Shown here: one piece after another, positions 9,977-21,699 of the stretch
Layout of the letters: each line of letters opens with the position of its first letter
Position numbering within the stretch: the stretch's first letter is position 1
Source of the DNA: Eretmocerus hayati
Taxonomy: Eukaryota; Arthropoda; Insecta; Hymenoptera; Aphelinidae
Direction of reading: 5' to 3'
Assembly (NCBI GenBank): GCA_029851415.1
Contig: CM056744.1
Span: 101,589,338-101,653,337, forward strand
Length of the DNA stretch: 64,000 bases
Notes under the pieces: model-generated
What the model saw: only the letters and a program-made list of their open reading frames with translations
Database searches by the model: none
Told to the model about the DNA's origin: nothing
Position numbers and translations under genes: made by a program

Positions 9977-10769
9977 AGGCAAGTGTGCCTAATTTGCCCC
10001 CACTACTTTTGTTTTACTCGCCATTTCAACTCATCTCTATATTTTTCAACGTAGTTTAGCTCATTTTGTAGCTTGTTTTAAGACCTTGAAAATGAGCTAA
10101 GGTACGTTCAATTTGAACAAATTAGAGCCGAGATATCTTGATTTTCGCGAAAGAAGATTTTTTGCGAGTTTTTGTCAGTGTGTTCCTAATTTGCCCCCAC
10201 AGGGAAAAGAGGCCTATTTTCATGGGATTATACAGGTTTTTCGTGAAAGCGAGATATCTCGGCTCCCAGACTTCCAAATGAGACGTACTTTAGCTCATTT
10301 TGTAGCTTTTTTTAATGCCTTTAAAACTTTTTGAGGTAAATTGGTGCATCTTAATGGACCGAGGGATGAGTTTGGAAAAATACTATAGGGGCAAATTAGG
10401 AACACTGCACTCTTTCTAGTAATATGGGCGTAGAATCGGCTAAAAATCGAATTTTGCAATTCTGCAAAAAGCATTCTAAAGTTGGGACAAAGACAAAGAA
10501 AATGAGTTAAAGCACGTTAAAATTGATTCCATCAATTTTGTTTGGCATAACTTTTAGTGAATAACAAAAAAGAAGTCGGAAGTAGCGAAATCAGTTCTTC
10601 TGTTCTAAGAAAGGCGCGGGTCATCTAGGATCGGTCCAAAACATTTACTTTCTCATATTTTAACGTAACAAACATGAAAAAAATGCGGGGCAAGGTCTGC
10701 GGGCTCGTACATGTGAGAACTTGAATGGGGGCAGATTAGGGAATGGGGGCAAATTAGGCACAGATACCT
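9977..10769. mobile_element. MITE-like element, copy 1 (tips AGGYAAGTGTGCCTAATTTG, TA flanks)
   Basis: The 793 bp element is bounded by TA on both sides (9975-9976, 10770-10771) with terminal inverted repeats reading AGGCAAGTGTGCCTAATTTG and, from the other end, AGGTATCTGTGCCTAATTTG. The motif CCTAATTTGCCCC recurs inside in both orientations (near 10190, 10390 and 10733). Pieces built on GAGCTAAGGTACGT are also inverted inside. A second copy lies at 44442-45235 in the opposite orientation. It has no coding capacity. TA duplication suggests mobilisation by a Tc1/mariner-type transposase (inference). Confidence 0.85.
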
Positions 10770-10771
10770 TA

Positions 10772-12913
10772 TGTTATAACATGTTATCACTCAATATGCG
10801 AAAAAAATGGAGAAAGTTGAGATAGACATGCGGGGCATCAATTTTCAATTTCTGAATTTTTGGGTCCAAAATGTGTGAGTTTTCCCGATAAAACTCATAT
10901 GTATCATTTCGAATCATTTCAAGTTCTGGTTTGGCGTATCCTCATTCAAAATCAGGTATGTGATCTCTATTTTGAACAAGGGTCATAATTCTCACTTCTC
11001 CGATTTAAAGCCGAAACCAAATAGCTTGCTCTTGCTACAAATTGATTTGTACCAGTAAAGGATAACAAAGATCATGACTGAACCAAAAATAAAATTTATT
11101 CAAAAACTTTGTTGCGTACAAATCACAAAGTACAATAAACTCTCTTGATCTCAATGAGATTTTCAAAAACCAATTGGAAAATTGATTCTACAGATCAATT
11201 TTTCCAACAAAAGGTAATCAGTGCTACAAGATATCTACCGCTAGGCGACGCCAGTATCCAGTATTTTTGCATCGACTTACGTTGAAGGAAGCCCGGTTTG
11301 ATGATGCGCCACCGGTGCAAGCAGTAATCATCGGAAGAGCCTCCGCGTTTGTTCAACTAGCGCTCAAGATTTGACTCTACAATAATCATGGCTTTGACGA
11401 GAGATCCGTTGATTGAAAGAGAAGGAGGATAGAGTAACAATCAGTGAGTAATTTCTGTCGAAATTATATCATTTCAAAATAACGTGGAGTTACATGATAA
11501 AATTTTAGATTGAGAACATTGAAAAGTATCCTTATGCTTACTGTTATCATGATATTTTATGCATTTTCTGGAGAAAGGAAATTACTTCTATGAAACTATG
11601 ATGTCGGTATTTTTGAAAGTATCGCATATTATGATAAGTCGTCATTATGTCCTATCATAGTTCAGTTACGTAGAAAATACTAAATCCGAAAGTCTGACGA
11701 ATAATGCGAAATCTTTTGAGATTTTTGGGAAAAGTAAGACAATTTCTACAGCATGGGAAATCTCAAACGAATTTTGTTGTTTGAATGTCGAAGAAAACCG
11801 AAATTCATTAACTTTAAAATAACAACCGGCTTCCAATCCTTCGAAAGCAGTGAACATGAGTTCGATTAACTTCCTCAATATAATTTATACTCGAATGATG
11901 CAGGTTTAAACTTTGAATAGAATGAAATTCATGAGATGATATTAACGATATCATGAGACTAATTTTATCAAAATCCATCTTTGTAAAATTGTATACAATC
12001 TGTCTTTATAGCAGTGAAACAGTCCCTGTAAGATCAGAGCTGATTGAAAAGTAGATGACAACCCGTTTTCAGATTTCAAGGTAGTTTTAAAGGTTGACGT
12101 CATTCAATGTGCCTCGATTTCAGAAAAGATTTCGTTGCGTAAAGATCGCATAGTCGTTCCTATTCACGATATTCGTTCATTCGTGTATTATAGAACGCGT
12201 GCCGGTAGCGAGCTATACAAAAAAAAATTCTGCTGTGATTTATCTTTATTGTTGAATCGTATTAACTTCTAACGAGAATTCTAATTTTCACGTGTCAGGA
12301 CAACGTATAATCGCTGACTTCGGTCGAACATACCTAATTTGAATGCACAAATCGCATGGAAAATGGTTTTCTGCATTTACTTTTGCAAAGTGAAGCTGTT
12401 GACGCATTATTGGAAAAAAGACGTGATAAAGTTGAATGATGATTATTATGGGAGAAGGTTAGAGTGCAAATTTTTTATGAAAATTTTTGTAATATGTGAA
12501 AATGGTTCGGTTTTTTCCTTGTTCTGTATCACATCAAATTTCCACTGACGTGGACTGGTCAAGGAATTAAATCAAGTAATTAATATGCAATCGATTTTTT
12601 TTTCAACCGGAAGAGAGATTGAAGTGGAAGATCTGGTTGAGTAGATTCGTATCCGATTAGGCTCTACACATGTCATTAAAGTAGTATATTCTTCTCTAGA
12701 AACTGTTGAGCCTCGCTTTGCCAAAACTGGAAGAGATGTTCAAGGTTCGTCAGTGGGCCGCATAAAACAACTCGAGAGGTACTTTTGCAAATCTGGCGAG
12801 GTTCCGATCATTTTGATACAGGAATAGTAGAAAAATGCTATTTTTTCTCCATCCATTATCTCAACCATCCCCAACCAGAAATGGATTGGATTAAAGTTCT
12901 AAATATCACCAAT
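10772..12913. other. Intergenic stretch without a supported gene
   Basis: No exon, RNA gene or bounded repeat could be supported on either strand. A GC-richer island at 11210-11400 can be read on the minus strand as a short Ser/Ala-rich peptide next to a GTAAGT, but nothing joins it to other exons. Confidence 0.4.
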
Positions 12914-13061
12914 TTAACACGTTCACTGCGACAACGAAAATCGCATTCGGGTCCTGTGTGCGATGGGCCCCACCGGTGGGGCCCATTTAATGAGATATTT
13001 AATGAGATTTTGATCACCGCCGCACACAGAGTTGGACGCGTGGGCCCCACCGGTGTGTTAA
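12914..13061. mobile_element. TTAA-flanked MITE, copy 1 (right tip deleted)
   Basis: It begins TTAACACGTTCACTGCGA and ends in GTGTTAA. The centre has a perfect 24 bp palindrome of GGGCCCC/GGGGCCC type (12965-12988 region), followed by ATTTAATGAGAT repeats. Aligned with the copy at 31239-31405 it is the same element in opposite orientation, lacking about 20 bases near its right tip. TTAA target sites are typical of piggyBac-type mobilisation (inference). Confidence 0.8.
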
Positions 13062-13170
13062 TTTTCGGTTCAATCTGACAAGACCTACAGAAAATTGAAT
13101 CAATGATCAATGAATAGTTTTCTCCCAATACACATTGCTCAATCTTTGTGTTTTCAACCAGAATTATATA

Positions 13171-13176
13171 TATAAA
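13171..13176 (+). promoter_or_regulatory. Probable TATA box of the UGT gene
   Basis: TATAAA ends a longer TATATATATAAA run, about 170 bases before the UGT start codon. A good 3' splice site (TTTCTTTACAG, ending at 13315) lies between, so the 5' UTR may contain an intron. Position and consensus are the only evidence. Confidence 0.4.
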
Positions 13177-13346
13177 CATCAGAAAAATTGGATTATCATT
13201 AGAACTAATAAAATGCACACTCTACTACGTGGAAACCGTGTAATCAATATCTTGAGAACATCAATGACCCAAGTATCAACCTACGCTACTTATAAATTTC
13301 TAAATTTCTTTACAGGACTTCGAAGTTGTCGACACAACCAATTACA

Positions 13347-16130
13347 ATGGATTCCCGAATTTATCCATTCCCTAAAAATATTTCCCTCTTCACAATACTC
13401 CTACTACTAATTCTAATTCCAAAAAATGAATGTCTCCGAATTTTGGCAATATTTCCTCTAAACGGTCGCAGTCACTGGGTGATGTGTGAACGTCTAGTCA
13501 AGGCTTTAACTTCAAGAGGTCATCAACTCGATGTCTACAGCCATTTTCCTCTAGATGAGCCTACCTCAAATTTGACAAATTTTAACCACTTCAGTTTGGA
13601 AGGAAGTCTACCTAAACTCAGTAACAATATGACATACGCTGAAGCAGTGCAATTCCAAGCTCTGAATGCAAAGAAGATTCTTGAACTTGCAGGAACTCCA
13701 GTTTGTGAGCTTATGGGACTACCAATTTTTCGGAAACTTATCAAAAGTCCACCGAAAGATCCACCATATGATCTTGTCATCGTTGAGGTGAGGTAATAGT
13801 GATTAATATAGATTCGGTCGATTGGTCTATTATGAATAAATTATGTGATCATTAATTTTCAATCATCCCGATTCCTTTTCTTTTCATCAATTATTCATTA
13901 TATTTTCCCAAATAGAGTAGATCAAATGAAAGTCTTCAAATTATTTCAAATTGCTGTAGATCAGTAATGATTTTTGACTCGGGCTTTTGAAAAATATTCA
14001 CGAGTGACGTAACCGACTTGGATCAGTTCAAAGATCTGTCTTTCTTACAGTATTTAAAAACTCTTATAGATGACACGTGATACAGTCAAATGTTGTACCG
14101 GACGCATATTTGTACAAATATTTACCCCCCCCCCTCCGCTGGTTCAGCTATCGAATTTCTTGACTTGGCAACTTTTGTGTACATTCACGTAAGATTTGTA
14201 GTAGCTAACTTTGATCGGTATAGGTACTTGCGATAAGCGATCAATAATTCGATTGGACTATCTTCACATATCACTATCTCACGCAAAATACTATTTTCAA
14301 TTATGAATTGATTATCATACTTGAGAGCTATGTTATGGTTTGATATGGAATGGTTGAGATACGAAGTATAGTATACTTTCGTACTTTGGCCCTTTTCGGG
14401 CATTAGAGCAGTTGGTCGACTAACACTGACATATCCTCCACTGCCCGAAACGGGCTTGCAAATGAGGAGTGTGAATATGTTTTTTCATTACAAAAGCCCT
14501 AGCATCGGGTTTGAACAAGGCATTTGATTAACATAAAATTAGATTCGACCTCTTGGATTCCTCGATTATTGCTCAACAGAAATTTGTAAAGATTTTGGAA
14601 GTAGAAAAAAATATGTATGAAATTCGTTCAAGAGATAAAAAATTCGCGATAATAATCCAAACTTTTTATCATTGGGAAAAATTAATTGTAAAGCTCTACT
14701 ATAGTAGATTTGAAATGATTCTACTTTTGACATCGCTTAATATGTTACCCATTCTTTGGTCAATCTTCTTTTCTCCAAGACTAAATGTGGAGTTAACTCT
14801 CGTTCACACTCTGGTAAGGTGCCATCCATAGATGATATCATGCTCTGGGGGGAGGGGGGTCAGCCAAATGTGACAAAGTGTGACAAGGGGGGCGGGGGGG
14901 GGGGGGGTATGCTCAAACGTGACATCACGTTTAATAAAGTGCAGTTTGCAAGAATTTTCAAAAATTTCGGGAGTGGTATATAGGCAGATTATCTTGGGCA
15001 TCTCAAGGCATTAATATCAAACATTTTTTCAAATAAGAGTTATACCCCAAAGTTCAATTAAGAAATGTAATCAAATGTATGTATTGAAATTGAGTAATAA
15101 AGTTAAGAATTAGTGTCGTAATATGTGATTTCTCCTCGGATAGAGAAAATTTCCACCCACCAATAGTCAGGGAAGGGGGGGGGGTACCTATTTGTGACAT
15201 CATGGCAGGGGGTCTTCAAATTTGTGACAAAGTGTGACAAGGGGGGGGGGGTCAAAAATGGTCAATTTTGGCATGATATCATTTACGGATGGCGCCTAAG
15301 CGAAACTCGTCCGAACAATATACTTTGACAAAGAATCACGAGGAAGCAAAAAACACTCCGGTCATGAATCAAAGTTGGCTCCTCGATCTTTTATGAGTCA
15401 AAAGGAAGCTGATAGTAAAACTCACTCCGATATTTTCGCACACAAAAAACCACAAAGTATTGTAGAAAGAACAATTTCGTCTACTCAAAAAAAGTTCGAT
15501 TAGCGAAAGTTACTCAATGATTCAAAATTTCGAGCTACTAATTTTTAAAAAAAAGTCTCACAGAATTTTAAAATATGACTCATTTTCAGCTGTTCGTGTC
15601 CGACTGTTATCTAGCCTGGGGTCGTCGCCTAAATGTACCCCTAGTTGGTATAAAAACCACAGCTTTATCAAGTTGGCACAACGAAGCTCTCGGCAATCCT
15701 GTAAATCTTGCCGTTCAACCAGGTGCTGGAAGTCGTTTTTTCGGACCCATGGGTTTCTGGCAGCGTTTGGCAAATTTTCTACAAAATCTCGTCGTAAGCG
15801 GGCTATTCAAACAACACATTCGAGCTGATCAGAATGATATCGTGGAGAGACTTTTTGGCAAAGGTTACCCTGATGTTGTTGCGATGCAAAGAGATCTCGA
15901 TCTCGTACTTGTCAATTCTCATAGTTCGTTGAATGGTTTGACACCTACGGTACCGTCTATAGTTCATGTCGCTGGGATGCACATCGATGATGGAGATGGT
16001 AATGGATCGAAGCTACCGGAGGTTGGTATCATTTTTCATTTGACTTTTGAGATATCCGTAGAGCTGTGAAGAAACTTGTAGATAAATGTGGAAATTTTAC
16101 AGAAGAATTAGTTGTAAATATACTATTGAG

Positions 16131-16184
<54 letters not shown>

Positions 16185-19100
16185 CAAAATGGACAAAGAC
16201 TGAAACAAATTTTGAGAAAAAAGAAGGCATAGACCCGGTCAAGTCATTCCCCGATTTGCGACGCGCAGGTCACACTGAGTACACAATACCCGGCTCAAAA
16301 GATCATCAATTATTCGGAAAATATCGTGGATATCAAATTGAATCTCATTTCCACGTCTCATTGTACACAATTTGGAGAGTCTCCAACAGTCTTCACGCCG
16401 AATCACGCAAAATTGTGCAAAGAATCCACTTGTTTCGCGGGAAAGTTCATGCGATTCCGAATTTTCAAAATGTTTGAAAAATGCCGACAAAATTTTACTC
16501 GTAGAGTAGAGTCTTTTCGGATGAAAAAGTTTCCATGTTGACTTTTATTAGTCACATTCATTCTCGAGTTTGAATTCAAGAATTTCATCGAAATTTCAGC
16601 AATATTGGTGGAATCGGTGAAGGTTATCTATAAATTTTTATTCGCTCCCCAAGTATTTATTGGGACTAATTGAGCCATTCACGAGACCCTGTTATACATA
16701 TGGTTCTGTTTCTCAGAGTCCGTGTTTTTTGATCTTCTACGAAAAAAGACTTCGGCTACATTTAGGCCACGAGTGACCCGGCAACGGTTCGCGCCCATAA
16801 TCACCGACTACCGAATTTTTGGGCCAGCCACCAGCACATGGCCGATCTTGCTCCTCGATAGGGAGCTACCCTTGGAGGGGCCCATCTTAGGCTTTGTTGG
16901 AGCCCAGGGAGCGGGCCCTAAAGCGAGTCACCCACGGGCAGCTCTACCACGACGCCCAGCACTCGCCCATTTCCTAGGTTTTGCGGCTGCCCCGGCATGT
17001 TCCGTGGCCACCGTATGGAGCTGTGAGAATTTCACGACCCGACTGACTTAACTACTCTGTTCTGCAAAAGTCAACCAGTGAAACTCACTGGAAATCCCGT
17101 CGAGATCCGTTCATTGAGCGGATCTGGACTGGATATAAGCAGTAAAAGTTGACTGGTTTCCAGTGAATTTGACTGCTTGACTTCTACCACGGTCGTATAA
17201 ACAGGTCTGGAAACTCCTATTGCGAACATGGTTCCGAATTCCGGGCTCAAAAGTTTCCACTTTCACTCACTTTTCCTCGTGGCACTGCGATCGAGTAGTA
17301 AGTACACCTGGTGATGTTGACAAATCAATCTTATAATGTCAACATCAGTTCCCTAACCTTTGTGTCATGCCGTGTGCGTGTGACCATTAAGTGCCCAACG
17401 AATAATTATAAATCGAAAGAGATTCGGTCAACCTTCGAGCCACCAAAATATTTTGGTCTGCTGTAGTTGCAGTTATGGTTAAAGAAGCTCAACTTAAAGA
17501 AGCTGCGTTCAACACAAAGAGTGTGTGACAGACACTTTGCTGAAGAAGACGTGATTCGGGAAATCATACAACGCAATGCGAGTGGTCGAATTATCGCGGA
17601 GGTACGCGATAATTTCACACACATACACATAGTTTTGATTGTAGCACCATGCGATTGGAAAGCTCATCTTTATTTTTGTTGAACCCAACATTTGGGGGAA
17701 CGAAAGTTTGATAAAATATTTCATCATCAACAGATGGTTCTGATTAATAAGTGAGAATAAGTTGTTAGATCAGCCTTAATCTAATTTCTTGCTTAAACTC
17801 TTCAACGTTACTCTCACAAAATCAATAAATCAACCAATAGATCAGTTATGTTGGCATGTTTACTTTTTTGAACATCATACTACTCGATGGCAGCGCCCCG
17901 CTCACCGCGGTCAACTTTGGCACTACACCTCGCTCCAACCAACCTTTAGCATTGAGTTTCTAGGCCTGTTTATACGACCGTGACTTTTACAGAGGAAGGC
18001 TGTGAAACTGTCGCATCCCAGGGTCAAGACACCTGAGCGAGTCGGCCTTCTTTGAAGAAGCGGAAGGAGCCATTGCAGCTCCGAGCATCATCCTCGGGGC
18101 CAGGTTCCGCCTTATACCAGATTGGGTCTCAAGGCTCGACTGCGGTGTCCCTCCCTGAGGCCGGAGTGTCACGATGACCCGGGGCTCGAAGACCTTCTTT
18201 ACGAGTAGATTCCTGTCTACCGGCCAAAACTCATACCGAGCTAGCGGAGTTGTGATCTGTTGTAGTACGTTTCAAAAATCACCCGGTGGTTGTGGTACCA
18301 CAATTCCAATCCCCGTAAATTATGACTTCAAATTTGGGCTCAAAGTTGACCCGGGGCATATGGGATACTTACAGTGGCCTCTATGGGTCAAATCACTCTC
18401 TTAACCTTCCCGAGTGAACCCCCCTTTTGTGGCAACTCGGAAAGAGTGAGATTCACTCGGGCCCGAGTGGAATTCTCACTCCGAAAGAGTGAAACTCACT
18501 CTTTTCGGAGTTGCCACGAAGGGGGGGTTCACTCGGAAAGGTTAAGAGAGCACGTTAGGTTTAACTCAGGCCAGTCTTTTAAAGTTTGCATATTGATCTG
18601 CTTGATCATAGTAATTTTGCATCGTCATTTTGTTCGAATGCACGGAGTCCTATTTTGTGTATTCGTCATCTACAAAAATAATTTAAGTCAGTTTTCTATA
18701 AGTAAGGGATTCAGAGTATCTCTCGATCCATGAATTCGCACAGGATCACAGTATATCTGTTGGAGTCGTTAAAAAGGCCTTCTCGTGTCAGAAGCTCGGT
18801 CAGGTGGCAGTTTTATTCATTCGTCACATACAATTGATTTCCCGGTATGATTATAGAGTATCGTGAATCGTATATGAAGATATGAAAATTCCATGAATGA
18901 AACATTTGAAGAAAATTTATCCCCTTATATTCTTGCTAATATAATATGATGGCTGATATATCGAACAGTTTTGATCTCAAGAAGTGAATTACGAATTACA
19001 GGAAGTGCAGAAATGGCTGGACGACAGCAAAGACGGATGCATCTACTTTTCATTTGGGTCAATGATACGGATCGAAACTTTCCCGGAACCTATCATGAGA

Positions 19101-21699
19101 GTGTTCTATACAAGCCTCGAAAGCATTGCACCCGTCAGAGTACTAATGAAAGTAGCTAGGCCGCAGGAGCTACCATTTAGTTTACCCTCTAATGTCATGA
19201 CCCAATCATGGTTTTCCCAAGTGCAAGTTCTCAGTAAGTATGAATCTCAAGAATTCAAAGTTTATTGGCTCATAACATCATGGCTTCTCGTTAAAAAAGT
19301 TGGTATGACAATTCATCATGAAATCATGAAGTTGGCAAAGATTGTAAGTGATGAGATAGATTGATAGCCTCATAACGAGTGATTATTCAATAGATCAATC
19401 ATTACGAATGCGCAAGTTCAGTTTAGCGCAAAAAATTGAGGAGATCTTAGATGTTTTTGCAAAGTGGCTATTGAGTGTGGAATCTGAGTAAAAAATGAAA
19501 AGTGATGTGAGTTCAGTTCACATATATATACGCAGTTGTTCTGATAAGTGAGGAAGTATTGAATAATCGAACGCATTTGTGCGTGAATTGAATTCTAATC
19601 ATAACAAATTGAGATGGATCCTATCATAATCTGTCGAGATGTCATCTAAGATGCAACGACTTACCGTCGATGTGAAAAATGATGACAAATTTGCTTCATC
19701 AGTCGAGATATTCTGCCGATTTTTCCATCAACTGCGATGGATGACGCAAGGTACAAATGATGAGGACACCAGGTTTTGATGGAGCACAATAAATTCAGTA
19801 TCATCGAGTTCATTGCAATGGGTTTTCAATTTTAGCTGTCTTAAAACACTGAATCCAAATCCAAAAACTCAGTAACCTAGTTTTTGATTTATCAAAGCAC
19901 ATTTTTCAGTCTCTTTAGTTTTTACCCGTTCTGGAGAAAGTAATAACATTATGACATTGGAAAAAAATATTGAATACCCTTTTCACTCAATCTCGTACGA
20001 AAGGACTGCAATCTAAAATGTTAGCTAAAATCTAAGATTCTTACATTTCAATTCATTCATCAAAGATTCGTCTCTGCTTCACACGAGGCTTCACACCAAC
20101 GATTTGAAAATAGCTCCTATCTTGCACATTCGATCCGCAAAGTTGCGTCAAAATTATGATTATATTTACACCGTAATGATTAGCTTTTGTTCAGAATAAT
20201 GTCATAAGAATTTTCCAAGAGTAACAATAATTAATTATGACAAAAACCTCTAGAGCTAGAGTGTCATAGCAATTTTTCAAAGTTACAAAATTAACATATG
20301 ACGCCCCGGTCAGGAGCAATCTGTATGTTATTTGCCTTTCGAAGGGCGATATTGCTAACGTTCTACCCAAATTTAGCAAATAAAGACTAACTGGTGGTTT
20401 TGGCAAAAAATCTATCTTCGCTCCATAATGATACCTTAGAACTGCGAAAATAGGAAACGCAGAGAGCAGTGGATGGGTTCAGGGTAGAATTCAATTCAGA
20501 AAAATGAGCCTTTTCACCTATATTTTCAATTACGTTGGTGTACATGCGGTCGGTCTCCAAAATTTGTGTTAGCATTTGATTAGCGCATAGTAGAAAATGG
20601 GGAGAAATCAGATGAATTCGCAGCGATTTTGGAAACACCTGACAACAAGAATGAAGTATTCATTAGATGTTTTTCTTCTTGATAAAATGGAAAAAACTAC
20701 AATAATTTTCAATTATTAGTTCTGATATTCTTTGCCGTTTTACGAATAGTTATTGATTTTTTCGTCCCAGAAATTTCTTCAAACTCCAGAGTATGAGGGT
20801 TAAAATGGGATGGGATCGAACTCTAATCTGAAATCCAAATTCGATCGTTTCAGAGCACAAAAACGTTAAAGCATTCATCACTCATGGTGGAATGATGAGC
20901 GCACAGGAAGCAATCTACACAGGTGTACCGATGATCGGTATATCAATTTTTGGTGATCAGCACCTTAATGTCCAAGCAAATGTTGAGAGAGGAATTGCCA
21001 TAGCTGTCAAATTGCATGGCATCACCGAGGAGAAATTGACTTACGCAATCAAGGAAATTATACAGAACAAGTTGTACAGGTGAGCCTCAATGTTCATTCA
21101 GAAAATCAGATGGAGTTTCAAATGGTGAGAGTCGGAATAATGGATCATAAAGTTCGAAAAAAATATCGAAACATGGTGGCTCTTAGTGATTAGTTCAATC
21201 CCAATATCCTTGTACTTCAAAAAATTTGGGAATAATCTTTCATATCACCCAAATTCAAGAGCAGATTTTTTCATATATACCTCAATTTGAGGCTTGCCGA
21301 TGATTTTTTCATGAAATTGATCATCTGTTACTTTTTCCCAGAGAAAAGGCGGAAAAGCTGTCGAAATTATTCAACGACAGACCAATGAAGCCTCTAGATG
21401 CTGCCGTTTTCTGGGTGGAATACATAGCTCGGCATGGAAAAAAGGCGCTGAGGTCACCTATTGTCGATATGCCGTGGTTTCAGGCTAAACTACTCGACGT
21501 CTACGCTTTCCTTCTGATAATTGGCTTCATCATTTTTTCAATTCTTAGAACGGCTTATGATAAAGTATACTCTCTACTCCGTTTACCCGTGAAAAAAAGC
21601 TCACGGTCTAAATCAAAATCTAAAAAATATCGATGGTACCAGCAACTGTTACTCAAAACTAGCCCGGAATGCTCTCTCTATTCTTTCATGGACGATTGA
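13347..21699 (+). CDS. UDP-glycosyltransferase (UGT), complete, five exons
   Basis: Exons 13347-13787, 15590-16021, 19002-19233, 20854-21079 and 21342-21699 join in phase (0, 0, 1, 2) to 562 residues, slightly longer than the usual 500-530. A signal peptide (about residues 5-30, FTILLLLILI) sends the N-terminal sugar-acceptor domain into the ER lumen. The C-terminal half carries the UGT signature around residues 361-404, including AFITHGGMMSAQEA, GVPMIG and GDQHLNV, with the His and Asp/Gln that hold the UDP-sugar. A single membrane helix (about 496-514, FLLIIGFIIFSI) anchors it, leaving a short basic cytosolic tail (KKSSRSKSKSKK). UGTs attach glucose or another sugar to small lipophilic compounds for detoxification, pigment or hormone control; the acceptor cannot be read from sequence. 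One deviation is that the usual W-x-P-Q before the signature reads WFSQ. All four introns contain mobile elements, repeats or simple sequence, or are plain. Confidence 0.95.
14818..15296. mobile_element. Harbinger-like MITE with long G runs, in UGT intron 1
   Basis: The 26 bp terminal inverted repeats read GGTGCCATCC...ATGATATCATGC and, from the other end, GGCGCCATCC...ATGATATCATGC. TAA flanks both sides (14815-14817, 15297-15299), fitting the 3 bp TWA duplication of PIF/Harbinger elements. Inside, TTTGTGACAAAGTGTGACAA followed by 9-14 G occurs twice in the same orientation (near 14868 and 15223). It has no coding capacity. Confidence 0.75.
16137..16180. repeat. (GT)22 microsatellite in UGT intron 2
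   Basis: An uninterrupted GT dinucleotide run of 44 bases. It lies about 115 bases after the 5' splice site of intron 2. Confidence 0.97.
16740..18200. other. GC-rich foreign-looking block in UGT intron 2, split by a P-like element
   Basis: Outside the inserted element (17188-17982), both sides are much richer in G+C than the rest of the intron (for example 16780-17040 and 17991-18180). This suggests an older mobile element or a transferred segment. Its open stretches have no recognisable protein motif. An imperfect inverted pair around 17065-17175 (GTCAACCAGTGAAACTCACT against CCAGTGAATTTGACTG) sits at the left border of the P-like element. Confidence 0.35.
17188..17982 (+). mobile_element. 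P-element-like relic with a decayed THAP zinc-finger exon
   Basis: The 795 bp element has terminal inverted repeats of about 28 bp (CACGGTCGTATAAACAGG and its complement) with CA...TG tips. The flanking 8 bp are ACTTCTAC and ACTTTTAC, a target duplication with one change, matching the 8 bp duplication of the P superfamily. Inside, 17367-17640 carries a broken THAP-like finger: an ATG followed by CAC and an early stop, then RSTFEPPKYFG, a stop, LKKLRSTQRVCDRHFAEED and IIQRNASGR. P-type transposases start with a THAP domain (Cx2-4C...CxxH), so this appears to be the 5' exon of a deleted copy. It is not functional. Confidence 0.72.
18397..18549. repeat. Palindromic foldback MITE in UGT intron 2
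   Basis: The 153 bp sequence folds on itself almost completely: TCTCTTAACCTTCCCGAGTG at the left pairs with CACTCGGAAAGGTTAAGAGA at the right. The arms continue through GGCAACTCGGAAAGAGTGAG-type sequence to a centre at CGGGCCCG. It has no coding content. Confidence 0.85.
19234..20853. other. UGT intron 3
   Basis: A 1.6 kb AT-rich intron. I see no bounded repeat, RNA gene or exon on either strand in it. Confidence 0.5.

Noticed and set aside
11210..11400. GC-rich patch with a possible minus-strand mini-exon
   Set aside because: Short, low-complexity peptide with no partner exon.
16139..16477. Plus-strand frame beginning with a Cys/Val run
   Set aside because: It is translation of the GT microsatellite followed by intron sequence.
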